Part shown: positions 44,171 to 56,222 of the stretch, piece after piece
Position numbering within the stretch: the stretch's first letter is position 1
How the letters are laid out: every line of letters starts with the position of its first letter
NCBI GenBank assembly: GCA_022393335.1
Contig: JAJEKB010021263.1
Location: 2,149,257 to 2,213,256 of the forward strand
Length of the DNA stretch: 64,000 nt
Origin: Macrotrachela quadricornifera
Taxonomy: Eukaryota > Rotifera > Eurotatoria > Philodinida > Philodinidae
Direction: 5' to 3'
Position numbers and translations under genes: made by a program
Notes under the pieces: generated by a model
Databases searched by the model: none
What the model was told of the DNA's origin: nothing
Seen by the model: only the letters and a program-made list of their open reading frames with translations

Positions 44171-45151
44171 ATGTCTTCATCGGAACTGTTACATGCGATT
44201 CAACGAAATGTATTAAGAATTGGTGGCCCAATAGTACTATCCATTGGAACTATCAGTTGTATACTAAATTTAATAGTATTTACCAAGGGTACTTTACGGA
44301 AAAGTCCTTGTACGATTTGTTTAATAGCTGTGAATATTGTTAATATATTATATTTATATTTGGGTTTTCTTATAACAATACTTGCAGTTGGTTATGATAC
44401 TGATCTTAGTATCAGTAGTATTGGTTTTTGTCGATTTCGTTTCTATATTTCTTTTGTTCTCACATGCTGGCAACCTACTTGTCTTATATTAGCATCGATT
44501 GATCGTACATTAATTACCTCACCAAATGCTGCAACACGGCAACGCAGTACACGTCGTTTGATTGTAATAAGTCTGATTAGTTTGGCTTTATTTTTTGTAA
44601 TAATTGAAATTCATGGATTACTATTCATGGAAATTCTACAATATGGACCTGATTATTTTGTTTGTTTTTATCAACCAGGTTCATACACTACATTCATGGG
44701 CTATCATGCACTTATCGTTAATGGTTTTGTTCCACCTCTGCTAATGGCTATATTTGGATTATGGACAGTGAAAAATATTCGTAGTGTACGTGATAGAAGA
44801 CTAATCTCTCGTGTAGAGAACACTGGACATGTAGAAATTGGTAGACCACATATGATTCAATCAAAAGATAAACAACTAATTCGAATGTTACTTGTGGATA
44901 TTGTTGCTTTTATTATTTTTAGATTTCCAGTTACAATCATACTTATCTATCAACAAATTACACAATATTATGAAAAATCATTAGAACAGCAAGTCATTGA
45001 ACAATTACTTTTACAATTATCGTACTTTTGGTATTTCATTGATAATAGTATTGGTTGTTACACAAATATATTGGTATCAAAAACATTTCGCACAGAACTG
45101 AAACGTATTCTCTCAAGCATTGACCTTACGTGTTTTCGTCAACCATTCTGA
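44171..45151 (+). CDS. rhodopsin-like GPCR
   Basis: Intact single-exon gene, 326 residues, seven hydrophobic helices. TM1 has LNLIVF near 32-37; Cys87 precedes TM3; D111-R112-T113 ends TM3 (ASIDRTL), a usable D-R-Y variant; TM7 ends DNSIGCYTNILVSKTFR in the place of NPxxY, with the amphipathic helix 8 after it. The third intracellular loop is long and basic (RDRRLISRVEN...). Distinct from the GPCR at 32993, and it keeps the DRY arginine. Ligand unknown; peptide receptors are the likely class, by resemblance of the family in rotifers. Confidence 0.85.
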   Translation: MSSSELLHAIQRNVLRIGGPIVLSIGTISCILNLIVFTKGTLRKSPCTICLIAVNIVNILYLYLGFLITILAVGYDTDLSISSIGFCRFRFYISFVLTCWQPTCLILASIDRTLITSPNAATRQRSTRRLIVISLISLALFFVIIEIHGLLFMEILQYGPDYFVCFYQPGSYTTFMGYHALIVNGFVPPLLMAIFGLWTVKNIRSVRDRRLISRVENTGHVEIGRPHMIQSKDKQLIRMLLVDIVAFIIFRFPVTIILIYQQITQYYEKSLEQQVIEQLLLQLSYFWYFIDNSIGCYTNILVSKTFRTELKRILSSIDLTCFRQPF

Positions 45152-45850
45152 CCCTAAAAAAATGAGTCAAGAAAATAGTTGCATGTTGTGATTTCTTGTA
45201 ATTTGATGTTGTTTCTACTTATATATATATACATATTGATTTTCGTGTATGAGCACTTTGAGAAGTAGAGTGTATAGATGTGAACCTATATTCACCCTCA
45301 CCTTCACCCTCACCCTCAAGTCTGACTGGTCATCTTTTAATTCTATTGACGTTTTTTATAATTTCAAAAAAAAAATAAAAAATAAAAAGACTACTAAAAA
45401 GGTATCGACTTTCTGCAGAATTTTTCATAGTTGTGCTGTGAATTTTTTTCTAGCGTCAACGGCAATACAACCATTTTTCATTTTCTATAGTTATCCCATT
45501 GAATTAACATCAATCAGTGAGAAACATTCTCTATCATATTTTTCTATATGGACGACATATTGTCTCTATGATTCTTTTTGAATTTAGTAACGAAACCTCA
45601 GAGTCTCCTATCATTTGACAGTGATGCGAAGAAAAAGAGTCAGTAAGCATTTTACATCATGCTGAAGTATTTCAGAATGATAACATATTCGTGTAGGTTC
45701 CATTCTTCAACAAATTATTGTCCTTGGACTATAGCAGACGGTGATAGTTCGAACAAAACAGAGATGATATTATTTTTCAAGATCATTTGAATATGGATAT
45801 GTTTCATTTCCGAACTGGAAAAGCTACTTGCCCCGAAGAATTCTTTAAGA
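45152..45850. other. intergenic with CCCTCA microsatellite
   Basis: A CACCCTCACCTTCACCCTCACC run lies at about 45292-45317. No gene seen. Confidence 0.5.
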
Positions 45851-48048
45851 ACAATTAGATTTATAAACAACTCTAAATCTGAAAAAAAAAGAATTATTTT
45901 TATCTTATGATTTGAAACGGCAATCCTCCATGTAACAAAAATGTAAGGTCTTAGTCTCTCCCGTTATCTTTCTGCTCTTATCAACATCAACAGAAAAAAT
46001 ATCACACATACTTTAGATCAAGCAATATAAACTTGAACTTTTGAATCCGTTTCTGTGCAAAAAATGTCCATTTATTTCTCTCACACCGGTGATGTTCTTC
46101 TTGATTTTTTTATCGATCAAAATATATTACGAAAAATCAAATCAATCATGTTCTGTCTTCTACTATGAACTATTGAATATAACTGTATGCCAAGCAGGAT
46201 TTTTATAAGTTTGCAGTGATTGAATATTATTCCTCAACAAGCATTGATCGTTTGAATCGGTAACTGGTATGGCTATACCTCTTGAGAATCTAATACATTC
46301 TCCAAAGCCTTTTGTATCATATATTCAATTCATTGGAATGTAGTAGACGATGACTCCACGACACGATGTGTAATATTACACAAACGATTTATGTCTAAAA
46401 TATTTTAAATTTAATAATATAAAGATCAATTATTGAAACTGAACATATCAAACATACTTGTCGAAATACTTCTGATCAAGTGAAATACTAACGTACTATC
46501 TTACTGTGATTTTTGTCATTGCAAATAACATTTGCTGAATGATCAAGAGATGATTGAATATAATTTTCTTGACATAATTCTACGAATAATAAATAAGATT
46601 CAATAGTTATATAGTTCGATTCAGATCTATTGGGAATAAATGCACCAGAAGAATATCGACTATAGTACGAATTCTATGAATTTTCACGACAAGATAAGCG
46701 TTAACTATTGGAAGGAGGAAGCTTATTGCAACAAACTATATCTTTCTTGGTTTACAAACAGGAAAGAAAGGCCTTGGGAAATGTTTACATTCTCTTGTCT
46801 GATGGAATTGAATGTGTGACAAAAAAGAAAGAGAAGATAAAGAGGAAAATCATGCTGCATGATTTTCTAAAAAGTAATGAGAAAAAAACTCAATGCAATC
46901 ATGTCCTTACTAAAGTCGATATTGACAATAAATGACATTGAAATATGAGAAAGCATAAATAACTTATTGGGCGACCATAAAATGAAGGTATGGTCGAAGA
47001 GAACAATAAGCCACGTGTGTTGATTATTGATAAGGAGATAGAGAATAAGCGAAATGACTACACTGATGAAACACATTCATTCATTCTCGTCGATTTGAAA
47101 CAATAGTGTTGCACTCAACGAAAAGAAAATTTTAATCACAACAAGAATGGCATCAATCAAACCGGATATGAAATTCGAATATCCAAGTGCAGATGGAACT
47201 CCAATCAGTGCTTATCGCTGGATTACAGTTGGATCACCACGTGCAATACTTCAGCTAGCGCATGGTAAGGGTGAACATGCCTTACGTTATGGTGAATTTG
47301 CCAGAGCACTTAATGCTAAGGGAATAGTTGTCTATGGTCAAGATCATCGTGGTCATGGTGCGACAGCGAAATTGGCAACCGATCTAGGTCATCTAGGACC
47401 TGGAGGCTGGTCAATGCTTGTCAACGACATTCATCTCTTAGTCAAGCATACACGTACGGAACAACCAAATATCCCTTTGATTCTTTTCGGACATAGTATG
47501 GGTTCGTACGCCGTTCAGCAATACCTTCTTGATCATAGTACTGATGTCGATGCAGTGATACTCTCTGGAACTACTCTCGTCGATCTTCGTCGGTCAATAT
47601 CTGACCTGAATAAACCAACAGATCCAAGTGCATTGAATGCTGTATTTCATCCAGCGAGAACCAACTTTGACTGGCTAAGTCGAGATGAGTCAATGGTTGA
47701 TGCCTATATCAACGATCCATTATGTGGTTTTGGATTAGATGCTGAAGCGACCAAAGAATTGTATATGGGTGGTCTACGTTTTGCCGATCCGGATGCTTTG
47801 CGTCAAATACGTAGTGATCTACCTGTTTACATATGTGTCGGTGATCACGATCCAATCAATGGCAAAATGGTATTAATAGATGTGCTTGTGAAGCGTTTAC
47901 AAACAGCAGGATTAACAAATATAACTGTCAAAGCGTATCCAGAGGCACGTCATGAAGTTTTAAATGAAACGAATCGAGAGGAAGTTGTTCAGGACATTCT
48001 AACTTGGATCGATTATACGATACCATCTACGAGCAACTCTTGCAACCG
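45851..48048. repeat. duplicated segment, copy A (pairs with 59946-62147)
   Basis: A direct copy of 59946-62147 with high identity by eye throughout, including the 1.3 kb before the hydrolase. The left edge shows a decayed copy of the first codons of the GH43-like gene (ATG replaced by TTG; TTT-ATA-AAT-CTA-ATT for TTT-AAA-ATT-CTA-ATT). The right edge coincides with the hydrolase stop of copy B. Indels: about 80 bp present only in copy B near 60630-60705, and about 55 bp only in copy A near 46440-46490. Confidence 0.85.
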
Positions 48049-48073
48049 AACGATTTCAAGTTCAGTAAAATGA
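47147..48073 (+). CDS. alpha/beta hydrolase (monoacylglycerol lipase-like), copy A
   Basis: Intronless, 308 residues. It has the alpha/beta-hydrolase fold of the Hydrolase_4/S33 group: the oxyanion motif H39-G40-K-G-E-H, the nucleophile elbow G115-H116-S117-M118-G119, acid Asp235 (GDHDP) and His269 (EARHE). Members hydrolyse monoacylglycerols, lysophospholipids or small esters. Intronless structure and bacterial-like sequence suggest horizontal origin, common for such genes in bdelloids; this is inferred. It differs from copy B at Lys41 (Met in B), Leu80 (Arg), His234 (Leu) and others, and its C-terminus runs 14 residues further because the B stop is absent. All catalytic residues are intact. 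Confidence 0.9.
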   Translation: MASIKPDMKFEYPSADGTPISAYRWITVGSPRAILQLAHGKGEHALRYGEFARALNAKGIVVYGQDHRGHGATAKLATDLGHLGPGGWSMLVNDIHLLVKHTRTEQPNIPLILFGHSMGSYAVQQYLLDHSTDVDAVILSGTTLVDLRRSISDLNKPTDPSALNAVFHPARTNFDWLSRDESMVDAYINDPLCGFGLDAEATKELYMGGLRFADPDALRQIRSDLPVYICVGDHDPINGKMVLIDVLVKRLQTAGLTNITVKAYPEARHEVLNETNREEVVQDILTWIDYTIPSTSNSCNRTISSSVK

Positions 48074-49224
48074 AAATAGTTTTGTAATTTCTGTTCAGAA
48101 CTTTTTTAAGTTCCGCGCATTCAAAAAGGTTTTGCAAGTCTTCTTCGAAACCCTCCGTAGGTTTTGTAAGTTATACACAAAAGCATTAATAGTTTCGTAG
48201 CTCATCAAAAGGTTCGATGTGCCCTACTCAGAACCATCAATAGTTCTTTAGGGTATGAAAAGGTTTTGTAGGTTTAGTACGAAATATTTTATGAGTATTT
48301 TAAGTAGTAATAGGTCGCGTATGTTTTGTACAAAACATCATTTATAGTGCTTCTCAATTTTATCACAAAACCTTCTACAGATTCCATCAATTCGCTCATT
48401 CTTTCGTACGTAATCAACTAAAATTTTGATGGCCTTGTAGTGTTTCGAATTCCTTTTTTTAGTTTCAATTTTAAAGCAAATATTTTGTTTTTTTTTGGAA
48501 AAAAGTATCGGTACTTCAATAGAATATCTGATGATTTTCTATTATTTGTGCGTAAGAATTTGCCATTTTACGAGAAATCTAATCGTTGTGTACACTTTAC
48601 ACAAAACTTTTGATAGTTTTGAACACTGGTATAAAACTTCGAGCTATTTCACAAAAACTTAAAAAGAACTCATAAACTGCTATCAGTTTCTACATATTTA
48701 ATACAAAATATACGGTGGTATATACCATCACAAACTTTTAATTCTTTTTCTCTCTAAAGATGAATGATTTAACATTAACTTTTGTTCTCAACGCATTTGA
48801 AAATGCTTATGTAGTTCCAACCATATAAAACAAGAATATTAGGACTTATTATCAAGAATTCAAAGAATGTGAAAGAGATTGAGAAGAGAGAGATATCCAT
48901 ATTCCTATACGATATGTTAAAGTAAAAAAAAAATTAGAATTCGAGGAAATCAGAATAAGAGTAGGTAGAACGCAAAGTTTACTAACCATTAGGAGAAAAT
49001 AATGAATGTAATACGGAGTGTCAGAGTGTATAGTATCGAGAGAGTATTCGTGATACCAATATTAATTCGAGATCGGATCAAAATCGTAAGATCCCAATGA
49101 TGTTACGTGAGCTAACATAAAACAAATACTAACAGTAATATTATGAGTATTTTTGTTAGCATTGTGAACACAATTTCTCTTCTTACAAATGCTGTCCAGC
49201 ATAAACTAAATATCTTGTCTAATA
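48074..49224. other. intergenic with degenerate GGTTTTGTAAGTT-type repeat
   Basis: About 48100-48450 has recurring AAAGGTTTTGTAGGTTTAGTACGAAA-like words at roughly 35-45 bp spacing, an old tandem repeat. The rest is unstructured. Confidence 0.5.
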
Positions 49225-49795
49225 AACAAAGAAATTTCAAAAATGTGTATGTAGTATGCTCAAGATGTTTCCAAAAAAAGTTACATATTACATCTAAGGT
49301 AGCTTTTTAAAACTTATAAAGGGTACATGTGGATGGCTTTAGAAAAGTTATGAACCGTATTTTATAACAAATTGTAAAAAATTAGATTTTAGTTGGTATC
49401 CTGACATAACCTGTGAAAGATTGCAGACATTACATCGAAATATATAAAAATAGCCCTTTGAAAGTTATCAATAATGCTCTGAGATTGTTCTAAAAATTTA
49501 TAGATGATACCAAAAAATAACCTTTTAAAACTTATAAATAATGCCCAAAGATAGTCCTCAAAAAGTTTTAGATAGTTTCTAAACATAGCTGTTGAAAATT
49601 CATAAAGAGTTTCTCAAGGTAGCTCTTAAAAATTTTTGACTATTACTCTGAGATAGTTCCTAAAAAGTGTTAGATAGTATTCCAAGATCGCCTTTGAAAA
49701 CTTATAGATAGTGCCCAAGATAGTCCTCAAAAGTTATAGATAATGCCTCGAGATAGCCTCCAAAAAGTTAGGCATAGTAACCCAAGATGGTCTTT
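49225..49795. repeat. degenerate tandem repeat, unit about 35 bp
   Basis: Many diverged units of the form AAAACTTATAGATAGTGCCCAAGATAGTCCTC, clearest at 49380-49790. Open frames over it are repeat artefacts. Confidence 0.8.
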
Positions 49796-50430
49796 ATATA
49801 TTACTGGTAGTCTCTGTGTTTACTACTCATTCACCGTTTTGCTTTTCAGTTCCACTATGTTTTTAAGTAACCAGGATTGAAGTATCCCATCATTTAAATG
49901 CACTTTAAGGTTAAGTGTCTTTATTTTTGTCTTAAAATAGATTAGAAAAACAATTTTTATGTTAACCAAGTAAGCGGAAGTTCAATTATTGCCAGTGTCA
50001 AAATAAAATGATGGAAGCAGTTGATTATTAATACTGACAAATGGAATAATCAATCGAAAATAATACATTTAAGTATCAAAAGTAAGCATATTGCTATAAA
50101 TCAGACCTTCATTTTGTTGATATAATTAAATTATTTGATATTTTTATTAAGTGCTAGCATACAAAAAATCTTTCGAATATTCAAATAAGAAATGGAAGCA
50201 TCTATTATTTGTTGATGCCAAAAAAATCAGGTTCAACACTTTTCAATTACCTTCAAGTTTTAGAGTATGAATGCTTTCGTAAGTTTAAAATTTCTTGCTT
50301 GTGTAAAGTTTTTGTGTAAAATACAATTTATAGATATATATACTACAAAAAAAAGTTATGTACACTTCCTACATAATATAAATTATGAGAAAAGATGAAG
50401 TTAAATTTATTTAACGTTCACAGGAAAATG
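49796..50430. other. intergenic, nothing recognised
   Basis: AT-rich spacer. A GPCR would be expected here if the duplication that starts at 50430 had copied it; none is present. Confidence 0.4.
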
Positions 50431-51340
50431 ACACCCATACTTTGAACGAAGTGATGAGAAGAAGAAATTTATATTATGCTATGGTAGGTGTGATCGAGTG
50501 GATTTTTATATGAATAATGATGTTGATGAACTAATAAAAATCGAAGTTTTGCAAGTGGAAACTTGATGCAAAATAATTGTAAGGAAAGTTGTTGATAATT
50601 TCTGTTTCATTTATTTCATTAATATATCTTTTGTTACTGTGTTTAACGAACTGTTTTCTATTCATCGATTGATGAATGGTACGAAGATTTCTCTCGGATT
50701 TAAATAATAGTCTAGTTAACTATTCAAGAAAAAATAATTCAGACATCGAAAAAACCTATTTATGGCGCCGGATGAGTACTTCTATAGAATGTTCTGGGGA
50801 AAAAAGGATAAAAAAGTACTTTTTGTTCTTAAGAAACGTTAAAAATGTGTTTTTATCTTCCAAAAAAACATCTACTGCTTGACACTTATACTGTTTAGAA
50901 AGAGCATAAAACAAAAGAAAAGGGCTTTTATATGTAAGTAGTTGTTAGTCCTTATAATTAAATTCCTTCGTCTACCAAATTATTGAATCATCAAATGCAT
51001 TCACAAGGAATGTATAAACCTCGGCAAGAATAATTTTAGTGCAGAATACATATGAAATGAGTAGCCATTTCATGTCTCTTTCGAAGGGCACTCTAATTAA
51101 ATCTCTCTATGAACTACAAGACTTGATAGTAAGATTGAATAACAGAGAAGAAATCAGGTTCTTCTGCTCTGTTATTCCACAATAGTTTATTCCTTTTATC
51201 ACTTCTCAATAGGAAAGCTAAATTTTGAACCTTCCGACATTGACAAATAAGTGTTGAAATGAATAGATGCTAACAGCCTCTATAGCTTCTCATATAAACT
51301 TTTCTTTATTCTTGTATCATTTGTAATTATCAAAATAGTT
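50430..51340. repeat. duplicated flank, copy A (pairs with about 54390-55335)
   Basis: A direct diverged copy of the sequence upstream of the GPCR at 53313-54305. Shared words include GAAGTGATGAGAAGAAGA, ATAATGATGTTGATGAACTA, ATTCAAGAAAAAA and TTATTCCACAATARTTTATTCC. No coding sequence of its own. Confidence 0.75.
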
Positions 51341-52549
51341 TGATTTTTTACACTGGAATCGGAGTAGAGCTGACTTGATGGCAGTTCTCAATTGAATCTG
51401 CACTCATCTTTGGGTAAGATGGCCTAGGAATTGTAAATGTGTTAATGAAAATATATGCCTTACATGCTACCTATAATAAATATGAAACTGAAAAGAAATG
51501 TCGTGTATTGTCTGAGATACGATCTGGCATGTTCATCATCAAAACCTACTATTTATTGTCAATAAATAGATAAGAAAGTGTTTGTACTTTTTTTTTCTAT
51601 ATTCTTTCGTTAGTGATAGAATTTTCTTTTTCTAAATGTTGGACTAAATTTAATTTTCTCTCTCAAAACAAAATTTTCACATAGAATAATTGCTTTATTA
51701 TTTGGAATCAGCATTAAAAAAAAGACAATGCAAACATTCAACTTGTATGAATTTTTCTCGTTTTCGATCGTTCAATTTCGTAGTCTTTTGTTAATAACCA
51801 GTTCATCATTATCAAACAACTTTCAATCATATATCGAGAGCCTTTTTTGTTCAACGTAGTAAACGAGAATTCACTATTTTTTGATCCGGATATATCATTT
51901 CATAATGAATCAACGACCGTGCACCGACATCGGACAATCCTTCGTGACAGTAGGAAGTATATTGAATGTGCCACTTCATGAAGACAAATATTTGCATCAC
52001 TTCTTTAAAGCTAAAATATGAATCCTAACTGAATGAGAGATGATATGAACAATACAATTGATGCTTCTATCTCATGAAAGATATTGATGAGAAGAGAATT
52101 CTGCAGAGTTCTAGTTACTATTCAATAGTGTTCTCAAAGGTCAGATCAGGGAAAAATATTGATTCATTCGGTTTCCTTAGAATGAACTTCTGTCGGTTTC
52201 AGTGCGAGAAAGAAACTTTTTTCTGTTGATAGAACATAAACATAGATAAATCGAATAAAGAATATGTTATTGAGACTATACGAGAATTGACTTATGAATC
52301 TCGTTTATTTACTCAACGAATATGGCATTAATTGTGTTTGTCTCGGCTGTTCCTCCGAATCTTAGGAAAGCATTGAATGGAATATGATATTCAGGTACAG
52401 ATGTTCTATCAATAGTTTTATTAAGAAAAAACTGTTCTCAATTATATTCACATCGATACTGACGACAGGCGGTAAGATACAGTATGTGAGACTATTCGAC
52501 AATCTCTCAACATACCATTTGTTTCAACTAATTTAGAATTTTTCATCTT
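51341..52549. other. intergenic, nothing recognised
   Basis: AT-rich, no credible gene. Confidence 0.4.
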
Positions 52550-52795
52550 CTATGTAATAACTGCTGAGAAAATTCTTTTTTCATCCGTATTCAATGCATA
52601 TGAAGTTATTTCGAACAAATAGAATTGCGCACAATCAACCATTTTCAATACAGTTTCGTATCTTAACAGATTATAATTAGTTAATTTAGTTATCAATAGT
52701 CTTACTAACTTACTTTCTATAGGAACAATTATTGATTTAAATGAAACTAAAACTAAATGTCCTTTTATGTAAGCAATATGTTGATCCAATAACAT
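52550..52795 (-). pseudogene. possible gene fragment, unknown
   Basis: A minus-strand frame of 81 codons, continuing past its stop for another 20 or so plausible codons (KMKNSKLVETNG). Composition looks protein-like, but no family is recognised. It may be a fragment of an extracellular protein such as the one at 62.2-63.9 kb; this is weak. Confidence 0.2.
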
Positions 52796-53312
52796 GTCGT
52801 TTTGATGGTTGTTGGTAGAGATATAATGGAAACTTTGTCATTATTAGTGAGATGAATTGTTATTCTTTCTTCAAAAAAGTGAATAGAATATCGTGATATA
52901 CCAAACAAAGGAGCAAGGCAATCGTGGACTTCAATGTATAGCTAGTAAATATCGTTCGTATAGATTGCAGTGAAAGAAACTAAAGTTAATTTCGTATTTA
53001 TTTATTAATTAAATACAAATCTCATCATGAACGGAAATTGCAAGAATTCACTTCACTAATTATGTGCAGACTGTCGGAAAAAGAAAAGTTGACATGGCCT
53101 ATCACAATAGATTCTTTCATTTTGATCCATTCAAAGAAAAAAGGATAAGTCAGGAAGGAAGCACATCTCAAGTTGAATAATAAATCATCAAGTCAACTAT
53201 GTTGACATCAATATGAATAATATTTTTATTGCTTGTAACAACAAAATGAACAATACAATAAATAACTGAATATACTGAATAAAGTACCTTTAATGAATGT
53301 CTATAGAATAGA

Positions 53313-54305
53313 TTAATGCTGTAAGAAATTATTTGTTCGTAATGCATGTGTTCTGGCTATAGTTGGAACAGGGTGAATCGAATTAATGCTGTGTTCTCTT
53401 GCTCTCGTGCGATGGCAGCACAATCGTTGAACTTGTTGAATAAATGTTTCTCGAAATAGTTGAGATGTTAAACAATGAATATAAAAATTGTATGAATAAT
53501 TTATATTGAGAAATATCTCGAAGATATTTATAGCCAAAAGAGTTGCTGGTGTGACCCCGAATCGTGAATACACAATACGAAAAATCCCATAGGGTAATGT
53601 GCAGAAAACAAACGAACCGACACTCGAAATCATTAAGATTAACATGTGTCGTTGAAGTCTTCGTTTTCTTTCTGATATTGCTACAACTGCTTGTTGTGCA
53701 CGTAATTTCAAATGAATTCCAATCAAACAAAGAATCATCACACAACTTGGTAAGATAAGAGTGACTACTAGTTGTAAAATAGGCCAAGTATTAAAAAAGA
53801 AGATTGAATAAGACGTTGGAGGAGAGCGATGTGCGGCACACCAATTAGATTCAGGACTACTAAAGCCAAATTCAGGTTGAAGAACATGATAGTTAAAAAG
53901 AATTGAACAGATACTAACGCTCGCCACGAAACAAGCGGCTACCTTTCGAGTACATAATCGAGCTTGTCGATATGGAAATCGTGCACGGATTAAACGATCA
54001 AGAGCTATCAAAACGAGAATCCAAGCCGAGGTGAAAGATGAAAGATTCAGAATGAATACACGAAAACGACATAATGCTTCGGTTTTCACAATTGGGATGT
54101 CAACATTCTCCATTAACTCTCCAATCGAGATCAACACATACATTGTATCGGAAAGAGTTAAGAAAATGAAGAGAAAGCCAGATGAAGTGACTCGAAGCGT
54201 TTCTGATGAGAAAGTTATCATGCTGCATATGTGCCCGAGAATGCCGATAGGTAATGTGAATAGAAAACCATAGAAATCAATTGGATCAGAAACGATATTG
54301 CCCAT
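53313..54305 (-). CDS. rhodopsin-like GPCR (FMRFamide-receptor-like look)
   Basis: Intact single-exon gene, 330 residues, seven hydrophobic helices. Cys79 precedes TM3; D103-R104-L105 ends TM3 (ALDRLIRARFPY); the third loop is basic (ERKRRLQRHM) and joins TM6 with FCTLPYGIFR; TM7 is NINYSYNFYIHCLTSQLFR, the N-(x)-Y-N-F-Y type seen in FMRFamide-like receptors, followed by Cys residues and a His/Arg-rich tail. Ligand not determinable. Its upstream region (54390-55335) is present a second time at 50430-51340 without any receptor gene. Confidence 0.85.
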   Translation of the reverse strand: MGNIVSDPIDFYGFLFTLPIGILGHICSMITFSSETLRVTSSGFLFIFLTLSDTMYVLISIGELMENVDIPIVKTEALCRFRVFILNLSSFTSAWILVLIALDRLIRARFPYRQARLCTRKVAACFVASVSICSILFNYHVLQPEFGFSSPESNWCAAHRSPPTSYSIFFFNTWPILQLVVTLILPSCVMILCLIGIHLKLRAQQAVVAISERKRRLQRHMLILMISSVGSFVFCTLPYGIFRIVYSRFGVTPATLLAINIFEIFLNINYSYNFYIHCLTSQLFRETFIQQVQRLCCHRTRAREHSINSIHPVPTIARTHALRTNNFLQH

Positions 54306-54389
54306 GCTTTTAGTCTTGTATTCCTAAGAATAGAAATAATTGCAAAGATGTAAAATGATCGAAATCGAATCAGATTTTAGATAGCACTA

Positions 54390-55335
54390 CGTACTGTAAC
54401 TTTAGAAGTGATGAGAAGAAGAGATTTGTGTTGTGCGATGATGGGTGTGATCGAGTAGGTTTTTATCTGAATAATGATGTTGATGAACTAATAAACATGG
54501 AATTCTTTTAAGTATAAGCCTGACATCAAATGGTTGAAAAAAAACATTGCTGATAATTTGCATATTTTTTGTTTCATCAAGAACCACTTCATCAATATAT
54601 CTCTTGTTACTATGTTTAACAAACTATCTTCTAATGACGATCGTATGAATACTACGAAGATTTTTCTTCGATTCAAATAATAGTTTAATTAGTATTTAAG
54701 AAAAAAAAGCTCAAACATCAAAGTAATCTATTTTTCATGACAAATAAGAAATTCTATGAAATGTTTTGAGAAAGAAAAGGACAAAGAAATATTTTTTTTT
54801 GTTCCCAAAGAATATTTTATTTCTGTTCATTTGACTTTTGTAAAAAGGAACTATCTACCAGTTGGCATATATGTTGCTAAAAAAGACTATAGAAATGAAA
54901 GAAAAGGACTTTTATTTAAATGGTGATTAATGTATGGAATCAAACATCATTTTTGAAAACGTTCATCGTGTAATTCGAACAATAGATGAAAATTTTCGAG
55001 GCTGATGATATTCCGATTCATTAATATAAATCTCAACAAGGTTAAACTTAATGCTAAATTTATATGAAATAAATAGCTACTTCGTTTCTCTTCATAAGAG
55101 CATTCTAATTATATCTCTTAATGAACTATACAACTTGTTAACATGACTGAATAACAGAGTTATTCCACAATAATTTATTCCTTTTTCTTATCCTTTTAAA
55201 GAAAAGCTAAATTCTACTCCTTTTAATTTAACTTCGCTTTGTTCTGATCTCTCCAACAATAATAAATTAGTATTGAAAGAAACGGATACTAACATATAAT
55301 CTTTCCTTCGTCCTTTTAACTTTTATAATTTATAA
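54390..55335. repeat. duplicated flank, copy B, upstream of the GPCR
   Basis: See copy A at 50430-51340; same orientation. It probably contains the GPCR promoter, as it begins 85 bp before the start codon. Confidence 0.75.
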
Positions 55336-56222
55336 TGGTGACGACCTTTTCGCAGACGGAAGCCTCTTATATAATTTTATCAGACATTATCAGTTTTCTA
55401 ACAAACGATATAAATTTCAATGATTCTTCTATCGACAGAATAATATACTTATACATATTTGTTGAGAGATATTTTGGAACGGTTAAGAATTATTTAATTA
55501 AAAAGGATCCCTTTTGTAAAGCATTTTGACAAAGAAAAAAAACAGGATAAAGACTGTTAAGACAAATTACAATGCATTTAAACTTCATATAGACAAAATT
55601 ATATTCAAATCGAATATCATACCAATGTTTATATGGACTGATTTATTTTTCAAACTCGACACAAATACTTTCTACTAGTTGTAAATAGAAAGTATTTATC
55701 TATAATTGAGGGCTTTTTGTTAATTGTCTCTACTTTATTACAGTTTGATTCGTCCATGTTTTGTTTCATGAAACCATATACACTGAAACGATAATTCTTA
55801 CTTATTGCTTTAGTCGTGCTTGGACGGCAAACAAGTTCTGCTTGCTTCTAAGACTAAATATGCCTTTTACTTATTCAAGTATTTTTTCCAATGTTATGAA
55901 GCTCTGCAATTTACACATATTTTAGCGTTCCATTAGAGCAATGTCAATATCAAGCGTACCGTATTAGAAATAATTCTGCACAATGAAAGCTCTATTCACA
56001 ATGGCACAAACATGTGATTGATTTAGAATGTCTCCTCCATGGTATATAGCGATGTTTTTGCAAACGATGGAGCATTGACATAGATGAATCGAATTACAAT
56101 TGGTAGTGTTTTCTTTTACTTTGATTTCATTACTTTCAATTCATCACAAACATTAACGCACTGCTCATGACAATAGTCATTATCGAAGCAAATGATTTGG
56201 AAACAGCTTGATAAATCAGTAT
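55336..56222. other. intergenic, nothing recognised
   Basis: AT-rich; a 64-codon frame at 55335-55529 has no domain. Confidence 0.4.

Noticed and set aside
53383..53787. 134-codon minus-strand frame inside the GPCR
   Set aside because: Overlaps the intact receptor in another frame and has no domain signal.
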